Source of the DNA: Citromicrobium sp. | GTDB taxonomy: Bacteria; Pseudomonadota; Alphaproteobacteria; Sphingomonadales; Sphingomonadaceae | Assembly (NCBI GenBank): GCA_002712945.1 | Contig: PAVA01000029.1 | Span: 1-13,086, forward strand | Direction: 5' to 3' | DNA: 13,086 bases | In this document: one piece after another, positions 6,979 to 13,086 of the stretch | Numbering within the stretch: the first letter of the stretch is position 1 | Layout of the letters: each line of letters begins with the position of its first letter | The notes under the pieces: model-generated | What the model was told of the DNA's origin: nothing | The model's input: the letters and a program-made list of their open reading frames with translations, nothing else | Databases searched by the model: none | Position numbers and translations under genes: made by a program

Positions 6979-8355
6979 ATGTGGGGCGGGCGCTTCGCCG
7001 ACGGGCCTAGTGCCATCATGCGCGAAATCAATGCCTCGATCCCCTTCGACAAGGCGCTCTGGCGGCAGGATATTGCTGGGTCGCGCGCGCATGTCGCCAT
7101 GCTGGCGGCTCAAGGTATCCTGAGCGGCGAGGACGCGTCCACGATCGACGACGGGTTGCAGCAGATCGCCGCCGAATACGAGCGCGACGGCGTGCCCGAG
7201 GACTGGGATCTCGAAGACATCCACATGACGGTGGAATCGCGGCTGACCGAACTGATCGGCCCGGTCGCGGGGCGCCTGCACACCGCGCGCAGCCGCAACG
7301 ATCAGGTCGCGACCGACTTCAAACTGTGGACCCGCGAGGCGATCGACGAAATCGACGCCGGGCTTGCGGCGGTGCAGGCCGCGCTCGTCACGCGCGCCGG
7401 CGAGCACGCGGGCGACATCATGCCCGGCTTCACCCACCTGCAGGCCGCGCAGCCGGTGACGCTCGGCCATCACCTGATGGCCTATTACGAGATGCTGCGG
7501 CGCGACCGGATGCGCTTTGCATCAGCGAAGGAGCGCCTCGACGAATGCCCGCTCGGCGCCGCCGCGCTGGCGGGTACCGGGTTCGACCTTGACCGCGAGG
7601 CAACCGCGCAGGCGCTCGGCTTCGCGCGGCCCACCGCCAACAGCCTCGACACCGTGTCGGACCGCGATTTCGCGCTCGACTACCTCCAGGCCGCGAGCCT
7701 TGCGAGCATCCACCTCTCGCGCCTCGCCGAGGAGATCATCATCTGGGCCAGCCAGCCTTTCGGCTTCATCCGCCTGCCCGATAGTCTTTCGACCGGCAGC
7801 TCGATCATGCCGCAGAAGAAGAACCCCGATGCCGCCGAGCTGGTGCGCGGCCATGCCGGGCGGATCATCGGCTGCGCCACCGCGCTCAGCATCACGATGA
7901 AGGGTCTACCGCTCGCCTATGCGAAGGACATGCAGGACGACAAGCCGCCGGTGTTCGAGGCGCATGGCCTGCTGGTCCTCTCGCTGGCAAGCATGGAGGG
8001 CATGATCGCGGGCGCCGAGTTCAATACCGACCGGATGCTCGCGCTCGCGGGCAGCGGCCACGCCACCGCGACCGATCTCGCGGACTGGCTGGTGCGCGAG
8101 GCAGGCGTGCCGTTCCGCGAGGCGCACCACATCACCGGCGCGGCAGTCGCGCGCGCCGATGCGAAGGGCTGCGCGCTGGCGGAGCTTACGGAAGACGACC
8201 TTTCCGCAATCGATCCGCGGGTGACCCCGCAAGCGCTGTCGCACCTGTCGCTCGAAGGATCGGTCGCCTCGCGCCGCAGCTATGGCGGAACCGCGCCGGA
8301 TCGGGTACGCGAGCAGGTGAAGGCCGCGCAGCAGACGCTCGGCCTGGACACCTGA
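6979..8355 (+). CDS. argH: Argininosuccinate lyase
   Basis: Last step of arginine synthesis: splits argininosuccinate into arginine and fumarate in the cytoplasm. The 458-residue protein belongs to the fumarase/aspartase superfamily. It has [13 protein letters not shown] (101-113), [15 protein letters not shown] (151-165, with H153) and the mobile-loop signature [12 protein letters not shown] (273-284), which holds the catalytic serine. The start ATG at 6979 gives the family-typical MWGGRF opening. An in-frame ATG at 6946 would add 11 residues and would overlap the start codon of the divergent thioredoxin gene inside one CATG. Ribosome-site evidence is weak for both. Its stop overlaps the start of the next lipoprotein (TGATG), forming an argH-lipoprotein-lysA unit. 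Identity is secure; the start is less so. Confidence 0.95.
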   Translation: MWGGRFADGPSAIMREINASIPFDKALWRQDIAGSRAHVAMLAAQGILSGEDASTIDDGLQQIAAEYERDGVPEDWDLEDIHMTVESRLTELIGPVAGRLHTARSRNDQVATDFKLWTREAIDEIDAGLAAVQAALVTRAGEHAGDIMPGFTHLQAAQPVTLGHHLMAYYEMLRRDRMRFASAKERLDECPLGAAALAGTGFDLDREATAQALGFARPTANSLDTVSDRDFALDYLQAASLASIHLSRLAEEIIIWASQPFGFIRLPDSLSTGSSIMPQKKNPDAAELVRGHAGRIIGCATALSITMKGLPLAYAKDMQDDKPPVFEAHGLLVLSLASMEGMIAGAEFNTDRMLALAGSGHATATDLADWLVREAGVPFREAHHITGAAVARADAKGCALAELTEDDLSAIDPRVTPQALSHLSLEGSVASRRSYGGTAPDRVREQVKAAQQTLGLDT

Positions 8356-8621
8356 TGCGAGAGAGCCCGAAAGCGATGCGCACCCGCCTGATCCCTTTGG
8401 CCTGCACGCTCTGCCTGGCGCTTGCCGCCTGCGGGCAGGTCGCCGATCTCACACCCCCGCCGGGGCAAAGCCTTCCGCCCGCCCCCTATGGCAGCGAGGT
8501 TCCCCCGACTGCCGAGGAACTGCTCGAGCCCGATGTGATCGCGGTGCCCGAACGCGACACCGAACTGCGCACGCGGTCGGAAGAGCGCGAGGACGATCCG
8601 TTCGACCTACCCCCCGAATAA
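8355..8621 (+). CDS. Short LptM-like lipoprotein between argH and lysA
   Basis: An 88-residue lipoprotein with lipobox LAAC (lipidated Cys26 from this start), followed by GQVADLTPPPGQSLPPAPYG. This resembles the mature N-terminus of LptM/YifL/LppL, where CG is followed by a short segment and prolines. Short lipoproteins of this kind stand directly before lysA in many proteobacteria. In E. coli, LptM helps mature the LptD-LptE LPS translocon. The rest is an acidic, probably disordered tail ending TRSEEREDDPFDLPPE. The ATG at 8355 overlaps the argH stop; an alternative ATG at 8376 gives a shorter signal peptide (MRTRLIPLACTLCLALAAC) and is nearly as good. Calling it an LptM orthologue is an inference from layout and a short motif. 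Confidence 0.8.
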   Translation: MRESPKAMRTRLIPLACTLCLALAACGQVADLTPPPGQSLPPAPYGSEVPPTAEELLEPDVIAVPERDTELRTRSEEREDDPFDLPPE

Positions 8622-8631
8622 GCGCTTCACG

Positions 8632-9891
8632 ATGGACCATTTCAAAACCCTGGACGGCGTCCTCCACGCCGAGGACGTACCGCTGCCCGCCATTGCCGAG
8701 GCTGTCGGCACGCCGGTCTATGTCTATTCGCAGGCAACGCTGCAGCGCCATGCGCGCGTCTTCCGCGAGGGCCTGAGCGCGCTGGAGGACCCGTTGATCC
8801 TCTTCGCGGTGAAGGCCAACCCCAACCTCGCCGTGCTGCGCGTCCTCAAGCAGGAAGGCTTCGGCGCAGATGTCGTCTCGGGCGGCGAGCTGCGCCGTGC
8901 GCTGGCCGCGGGGATGGCTCCGGACAAGATCGTCTTTTCGGGCGTGGGCAAGACCCGCGCCGAGCTGGAGCTGGGCCTCGATACCGGCATCGCGCAGTTC
9001 AATCTCGAATCGCGCGAGGAAGGCGCGGAGCTGGCCGAAGTCGCTGCCGCGCGGGGCGAACGGGCGCGCTGCGCGCTGCGGATCAACCCCGATGTCGATG
9101 CGGGAACGCACGAGAAGATCAGCACCGGCAAGGCGGACAACAAGTTCGGCGTGCCGCTGCACAAGGCCGAGGAGGTTTTTGCCGATCTCGCCGCGCTGGA
9201 TGGGCTCGACCTGACCGGGCTGGCAATCCACATCGGCAGCCAGCTCGCCGAGCTGACTCCGCTCGAAACCGCGTTCGAGAAGATCGGGCGGCTGCTCGGC
9301 GATCTGCGCGCGAGCGGTCACACCATCACCCGGGTCGATCTCGGCGGCGGGCTCGGCGTGCCCTACAAGGCGGGCGAGACCTTCCCCAGCCCCGCCGAAT
9401 ATGGCGCGATGGTCGCGCGCGTGACCCGCGACTGGAACGTCCAGCTGGTGTTCGAGCCGGGCCGCGTGATCGCGGGCAATGCCGGCGTTCTGCTGACCCG
9501 CGTCATTCGCGTGAAGGAAGGGCTTTCCGCGCCCTTCGTGATCGTCGATGCCGCGATGAACGACCTCGCGCGGCCCGCGCTCTACGGCGCGTGGCACGAT
9601 TTCGAGGCGGTCGCCGAAACGCGCGAGCGGATGGTCGCCAACATTGTCGGCCCGATCTGCGAGACGGGCGACACCTTCGCCACCGAACGCGACTGCCCGG
9701 CGCTGAAGGCGGGCGATCTCGCGGTGTTCCGCACCGCCGGAGCCTATGGCGCGACCATGGCCTCGTCCTATAACTCGCGCGGTTTCGTACCCGAAGTGCT
9801 GGTGAGCGGAAGCGAGTTCGCGGTCGTGGCCGACCGGATCGATGCGGGCGCGATCATGGATGCCGAGCGGGTGCCGGAATGGCTCGGCTAG
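8632..9891 (+). CDS. lysA: Diaminopimelate decarboxylase
   Basis: A pyridoxal-phosphate enzyme that decarboxylates meso-diaminopimelate to L-lysine in the cytoplasm, the final step of lysine synthesis. The 419-residue protein has the alanine-racemase-like fold. The PLP lysine is K61 in FAVKANPN, and HIGSQ (200-204) and GGGLG (238-242) bind the cofactor phosphate. EPGR lies at 275-278. The catalytic cysteine C343 is in GPICETGDTF, and the GAYGATMASSYN element is at 370-381. ATG at 8632 follows the lipoprotein stop by 10 bases. The stop is followed after one base by the GTG of the sirohaem gene, so it sits in a tight operon with argH and the lipoprotein. Identification is secure. Confidence 0.97.
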   Translation: MDHFKTLDGVLHAEDVPLPAIAEAVGTPVYVYSQATLQRHARVFREGLSALEDPLILFAVKANPNLAVLRVLKQEGFGADVVSGGELRRALAAGMAPDKIVFSGVGKTRAELELGLDTGIAQFNLESREEGAELAEVAAARGERARCALRINPDVDAGTHEKISTGKADNKFGVPLHKAEEVFADLAALDGLDLTGLAIHIGSQLAELTPLETAFEKIGRLLGDLRASGHTITRVDLGGGLGVPYKAGETFPSPAEYGAMVARVTRDWNVQLVFEPGRVIAGNAGVLLTRVIRVKEGLSAPFVIVDAAMNDLARPALYGAWHDFEAVAETRERMVANIVGPICETGDTFATERDCPALKAGDLAVFRTAGAYGATMASSYNSRGFVPEVLVSGSEFAVVADRIDAGAIMDAERVPEWLG

Positions 9892-9892
9892 C

Positions 9893-10678
9893 GTGACCCG
9901 CCCGGTCACCTCGCTGCCGCTGTTCCACCAGGTTGCGGGCTCGCGGATCGTCGTGGTCGGCGAAGGTGCGATGGCCGAGGCCAAGCGGCGTCTGGTGGAG
10001 CGCGCGGGCGCGATTCCCGTGGGAGAGGCGGAGGCGCATCATGCCGCGCTCGCCTTCGTGGCGCTGGAAGACGCGGGCGAAGCGGCGGCGGCGCGCCAGC
10101 GGCTGAAGGCAAAGGGTCTGCTGGTCAATGTCGCCGACCGGCCCGAGCTGTGCGACTTCACCACGCCGAGCATTCTCGACCGCGATCCGCTGCTGATCGC
10201 CATCGGCACCGGCGGCGCGTCGGCAGGGCTCGCCAAGCATGTGCGCCTGCGGCTGGAGGCGATCCTGCCGCAGCGGCTGGGCGATTTGGCGCGCGCGCTG
10301 GCCAAGGGGCGCGACGCTCTGCGCGCGAAGCTGCCCGATGGCGATGCCCGCCGCCGCGCGGTGGACGATGCCCTGCGCGAGGGCGGCATGCTCGATCCGC
10401 TGGACGAAGCCTCGGCAGGCCGGGTGGAAGCCTGGCTCGCCGATCCTGCCGCCGCCGCCCCGCCCCGGCTCGAAACGATCACGTTCGCCAGCGACGATCC
10501 CGACAACCTCACGCTGCGGCACGCGCGCTGGCTGGGCGAGGCCGACGCGATCTACCATGGTGCGGACATTGCGCCCGCAATCCTCGCCCGTGCCCGCGCC
10601 GATGCCACCCGGCACCCGCTGGAAGACGCGCCAGACGCACCGCGCAAAGGCTTCGCGCTCATTCTCAAGCGCGGGTAG
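9893..10678 (+). CDS. Precorrin-2 dehydrogenase/sirohydrochlorin ferrochelatase with degenerate methyltransferase tail
   Basis: Expected to oxidise precorrin-2 with NAD and insert iron to give sirohaem, the cofactor of sulfite and nitrite reductases. The N-terminal part resembles the SirB/Met8 portion of CysG. It has a Rossmann start (GSRIVVVGEGAMAEAKRR, 16-33), an active-site region NVADRPELCDFTTPSILDR with D82, and GTGGASAGLAK (105-115), matching the GG.SPVLA region. A helical dimerisation segment follows to about 185. Residues 195-240 (ASDDPDNLTLRHARWLGEAD at 199-218) align by eye with the start of the uroporphyrinogen methyltransferase domain, but its GxGPGD SAM loop is replaced by ASDD and the protein ends at 261. 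Full CysG is about 457 residues. GTG at 9893 lies one base after the lysA stop; no better ATG exists. The end converges on the regulator gene with 9 bp between. Confidence 0.9.
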   Translation: MTRPVTSLPLFHQVAGSRIVVVGEGAMAEAKRRLVERAGAIPVGEAEAHHAALAFVALEDAGEAAAARQRLKAKGLLVNVADRPELCDFTTPSILDRDPLLIAIGTGGASAGLAKHVRLRLEAILPQRLGDLARALAKGRDALRAKLPDGDARRRAVDDALREGGMLDPLDEASAGRVEAWLADPAAAAPPRLETITFASDDPDNLTLRHARWLGEADAIYHGADIAPAILARARADATRHPLEDAPDAPRKGFALILKRG

Positions 10679-10687
10679 CCGCCGCAC

Positions 10688-11713
10688 CTATACCCCGGCG
10701 CACTCGCAACTACCCGCTGCGTCGAAGTAGCGCGCCATCGCCTCCACCCCCGTATCGCTCAGCGCGATGAAGGCCCGCCGCCGGTCGATCGTGTCTTCCT
10801 CGCGCCGCAGCAGGCCCTGTTCCGTCATCTGCCCGATCCAGCGCAATGCGGTGGTCGGCGGCACCCCGCTGGCGATGCACAGCGACGTGACCGAGACCCT
10901 CCGCCCCTCGGCCCGGGCTGCGGTCAGATCGAGCAGAATGTCCCACGCGGGATCGGCGAAGAGCCCGGCATCGAAGAACCGGGCTCGCATCTGCCGTTTG
11001 CGGATCACGGCGCGGATGCGGCGCGGATCGGGCAAGCCGGGCACACTCTGGGCGGGCGACGGGCGCTGGCCCAGCTCGACGGGTCCGCCCCACTCGCGCA
11101 GTTTTTCGCGCAAGGCACCGCCTGCGTCGTCTTCCGAAGCGAAGGAGAACGCGCTGCCTCCCGCAGCGCGCCCATCCTCCGCGACCAGCCCGTCGAGCGT
11201 CTCGGCCAGCATCGTGACCCGCTCCACCAGCCGCATTACCATCAGCCGGTCTTCCTCGGACAATTCGCGCACGCGCCGCCCCGCAAGCCCGGCAAGCGCC
11301 TCGCCCAGCGCGACCAGCCTCTCGGCCCGCCCCGGCTCGACCAGCAGCACCGGATCGCCCGCCTGCGCGGCCAGCATCACGGGTTCGAGCGCGCCGATCG
11401 TGGTCGAGACGATCAGCCGCGCGCCTGACCGCGCGATCCGCCGCGAAACCCGTTCGAGCATGGCGAGCGTCGGTGCATCGGCGACCGGAGCGTCGAGCGC
11501 CACGATATCGCCCAGCGCGCGCGCGGCGCCCTCTTCCAGCGCCGCCAGCCCTTCGGCCTGAACGACGCGAAAACCGGCCAGTTCGGCATCGTCGCGCATG
11601 GCGCTGCGCACGAAAAGCCGGTCGGCGAACAGCGAGACCGCCATCGGCAGGCCCGCCGGATCGCACGGCCCGTCATAGCTGGGTGCTTCCTCAACCAGAT
11701 CTGCCTGCAGCAT
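10688..11713 (-). CDS. Winged-helix (MarR-like) transcriptional regulator with unassigned N-terminal domain
   Basis: A 341-residue predicted DNA-binding protein. The C-terminal part (about 249-334) looks like a MarR-type winged helix: LFADPAWDILLDL, then a helix-turn-helix (VSVTSLCIASGVPPTTALRW, 273-292), then a wing region with REEDTIDRRRAFIALSDTG (304-322). The N-terminal 130 residues alternate hydrophobic strands and helices (for example GDIVALDAP at 68-76, ARLIVSTT at 98-105, DPVLLVEPG at 120-128). This recalls a receiver-like alpha/beta fold without a clear phosphorylation signature. A charged helix (about 150-180) could form a coiled coil. The tail ends SCECAG. ATG at 11713 has GGGGA about 10 bases upstream; the ATG at 11740 has no ribosome site. 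A promoter with an inverted repeat precedes it, suggesting autoregulation. Ligand and targets are unknown. Confidence 0.82.
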   Translation of the reverse strand: MLQADLVEEAPSYDGPCDPAGLPMAVSLFADRLFVRSAMRDDAELAGFRVVQAEGLAALEEGAARALGDIVALDAPVADAPTLAMLERVSRRIARSGARLIVSTTIGALEPVMLAAQAGDPVLLVEPGRAERLVALGEALAGLAGRRVRELSEEDRLMVMRLVERVTMLAETLDGLVAEDGRAAGGSAFSFASEDDAGGALREKLREWGGPVELGQRPSPAQSVPGLPDPRRIRAVIRKRQMRARFFDAGLFADPAWDILLDLTAARAEGRRVSVTSLCIASGVPPTTALRWIGQMTEQGLLRREEDTIDRRRAFIALSDTGVEAMARYFDAAGSCECAGV

Positions 11714-11730
11714 GATTCGTATTCCCCATT

Positions 11731-11755
11731 TGTTCCACATGCCGTCATGCGAACA
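11731..11755. promoter_or_regulatory. Interrupted inverted repeat, candidate operator of the regulator
   Basis: TGTTC (11731-11735) and GAACA (11751-11755) flank an inner pair of CATG tetramers (11738-11741 and 11746-11749) around CCGT. The arms are symmetric except for one extra base on the left. It overlaps the putative -10 box and start point of the regulator gene just downstream, a position typical of a site for autorepression. No known consensus was recognised; it does not fit the alphaproteobacterial LexA pattern of two GTTC separated by seven bases. Confidence 0.42.
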
Positions 11756-11772
11756 AACAGGGAATGAGTCAA
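11744..11772 (-). promoter_or_regulatory. Candidate promoter of the winged-helix regulator
   Basis: On the minus strand TTGACT (11772-11767) matches five of six bases of a -35 box. After 17 bases comes CATGAC (11749-11744), a modest -10. Transcription would start near 11737, leaving a leader of about 24 bases with the GGGGA ribosome site. The -35 is good, the -10 weak. Confidence 0.38.
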
Positions 11773-11775
11773 TCG

Positions 11776-11790
11776 CCTCCACAATGGAGG
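11776..11790 (-). terminator. Hairpin between purA and the regulator gene, possible terminator
   Basis: CCTCCA (11776-11781), loop CAA, TGGAGG (11785-11790) is a perfect 6-bp stem located 7 bases past the purA stop, in the direction of purA transcription. No T run follows, so termination may be partial or dependent on Rho. It separates purA from the promoter of the regulator gene. Confidence 0.4.
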
Positions 11791-11797
11791 AAGAAGG

Positions 11798-13086
11798 TCA
11801 GTCCTCGAAAGGATCGCGCACGAGGATCGTGTCCTCGCGCTCCGGGCTGGTCGAGACGAGCGCGACCGGGCACTCGATAAGCTCCTGGATACGGCTGATA
11901 TACTTGATCGCATTGGCGGGCAGATCGGCCCAGCTGCGCGCACCTGCGGTGCTTTCCTGCCAGCCTTCCATCTCTTCGTAGATCGGCTCGCACCGCGCCT
12001 GGCTCGCCGCGTGGCTTGGCAGGTAGTCGAAGATCCGCCCGTCGAGCCGGTAGCCCGTGCAGATCTTCACCTTCTCCATCCCGTCGAGCACGTCGATCTT
12101 GGTCAGCGCGATGCCGGTGACCCCCGCGATGGCGCAAGTCTGGCGCACCAGCACCGCGTCGAACCAGCCCACGCGGCGCTTGCGGCCCGTTACCACGCCG
12201 AATTCGTGCCCGCGCTCGCCCAGCCCCTGCCCGATCTCGTCTTCCAGCTCGGTCGGGAAAGGCCCGCTGCCCACCCGAGTGGTGTAGGCCTTGACGATCC
12301 CGAGCACGAAGCCGGTCGCGTTCGGCCCGAGCCCCGATCCGCTCGCCGCCGATCCGCTGACCGTGTTGGAGCTGGTGACAAAGGGATAGGTGCCATGATC
12401 GACATCGAGCAACACGCCCTGTGCCCCCTCGAACAGCACGCGCGCGCCCGCCTTGCGCACCTTCTTGAGCCGCTTCCACACCGGCTGCGCGAATTGCAGC
12501 ACGAAGGGGGCGATCTCCTTCAGGTCGGCGACCAGCTGTTCGCGGTCGATCGGCGCTTCGTCGAAGCCTGCACGCAGCGCGTCGTGATGCGCGCACAGGC
12601 GGTCGAGCTGCGGCTCCAGCTCGTCGAGATGGGCGAGATCGCACACGCGGATCGCGCGGCGGCCCACCTTGTCTTCGTAAGCAGGCCCGATCCCGCGCCC
12701 GGTGGTGCCGATCTTGCCGCTGCCCGCCGCGGTTTCGCGCAGGCCATCGAGATCGCGGTGGAGCGGAAGGATCAGCGGGCAGTTATCGGCCACGGCGAAG
12801 TTGTCGGGCGTCACCTTCACGCCCTGCCCTTCGAGCTTCTCGATCTCCGCCTTCAAGGCCCACGGGTCGAGGACCACGCCATTGCCGATCAGCGAGAGCG
12901 TGCCGGTGACGATCCCCGAAGGCACCAGCGAAATCTTGTAGGTCGTGCCGTCGACCACCAGCGTATGGCCCGCGTTGTGGCCACCCTGGAAGCGCACCAC
13001 GGCATCGGCACGGCTCGCCAGCCAGTCGACGATCTTGCCCTTGCCTTCATCGCCCCACTGGGCGCCGATCACGGTGACGTTGGCCA
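11798..13086 (-). CDS. purA: Adenylosuccinate synthetase (first base beyond right edge)
   Basis: Joins IMP and aspartate using GTP to make adenylosuccinate, the first committed step to AMP, in the cytoplasm. The protein is complete but for one base: the window ends with TG GCC AAC GTC ACC GTG ATC read on the minus strand, so the start is presumably ATG with A at 13087, giving [18 protein letters not shown] and 429 residues, close to the E. coli length. The catalytic residues are D13 and H41, in WGDEGKGK (11-18) and QGGHNAGHT (34-42). [13 protein letters not shown] carries the IMP site, and [13 protein letters not shown] and [10 protein letters not shown] complete the signature. An in-frame GTG at 13072 is an internal valine codon and not the start. 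Upstream neighbours are not visible; downstream is the winged-helix regulator, 84 bp away on the same strand. Confidence 0.97.
   Translation of the reverse strand, partial: ANVTVIGAQWGDEGKGKIVDWLASRADAVVRFQGGHNAGHTLVVDGTTYKISLVPSGIVTGTLSLIGNGVVLDPWALKAEIEKLEGQGVKVTPDNFAVADNCPLILPLHRDLDGLRETAAGSGKIGTTGRGIGPAYEDKVGRRAIRVCDLAHLDELEPQLDRLCAHHDALRAGFDEAPIDREQLVADLKEIAPFVLQFAQPVWKRLKKVRKAGARVLFEGAQGVLLDVDHGTYPFVTSSNTVSGSAASGSGLGPNATGFVLGIVKAYTTRVGSGPFPTELEDEIGQGLGERGHEFGVVTGRKRRVGWFDAVLVRQTCAIAGVTGIALTKIDVLDGMEKVKICTGYRLDGRIFDYLPSHAASQARCEPIYEEMEGWQESTAGARSWADLPANAIKYISRIQELIECPVALVSTSPEREDTILVRDPFED

Noticed and set aside
8449..9984. 511-residue minus-strand open frame opposite lysA
   Set aside because: Antisense shadow; lysA on the other strand has every catalytic motif, and this frame has no recognisable start or domain.
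11731..11755. LexA (SOS) box before the regulator gene
   Set aside because: The alphaproteobacterial LexA site is a direct repeat GTTC-N7-GTTC; this site is an inverted TGTTC/GAACA and the required spacing is absent.

Overview
The window is ordinary-looking, high-GC bacterial chromosome. The protein sequences and the gene order (fmt with truA; argH - small lipoprotein - lysA), together with fragments of the CTTCGACAA/TTGTCGAAG repeat family that I remember as abundant in sphingomonads, suggest an alphaproteobacterium of the Sphingomonadales, probably Erythrobacteraceae. That placement is inference from memory, not a database search. No phage, transposon, integrase, CRISPR array or defence module is visible, and no intergenic stretch reaches 300 bases.

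Left part (1-4192). The 5' part of recR runs leftwards off the window. A 142-bp divergent spacer with a repeat-like inverted structure separates it from fmt. A plus-strand series follows: fmt, an unrecognised four-cysteine lipoprotein, truA, a small membrane protein and a zinc-independent MDR-type oxidoreductase. The last three overlap by 1 and 4 bases and are probably translationally coupled. fmt and truA both serve translation (initiator tRNA formylation and tRNA pseudouridylation); the other three have no evident link to that role.

Middle part (4193-6947). A cytoplasmic asparaginase gene on the minus strand converges on the oxidoreductase with 17 bp between them. It diverges from a second four-cysteine lipoprotein across a spacer holding a perfect 12-bp palindrome. 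A strong 11-bp inverted repeat then precedes a complete tRNA-Val(TAC) gene with encoded CCA. A TlpA-like thioredoxin lipoprotein follows on the minus strand.

Right part (6979-13086). argH lies almost head to head with the thioredoxin gene and begins a tight plus-strand run: argH, a short LptM-like lipoprotein, lysA, and a precorrin-2 dehydrogenase/ferrochelatase whose C-terminus looks like a decayed methyltransferase domain. These link arginine, lysine/diaminopimelate and sirohaem synthesis. Converging on them are a winged-helix regulator, with a promoter-overlapping inverted repeat at its own start, and purA, whose first base lies just beyond the right edge.

I did not find a convincing undescribed system. 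The observations most worth checking are the vestigial methyltransferase segment, the nearly spacer-free argH/thioredoxin divergence, the candidate auto-operator of the regulator and the hairpin before the tRNA.
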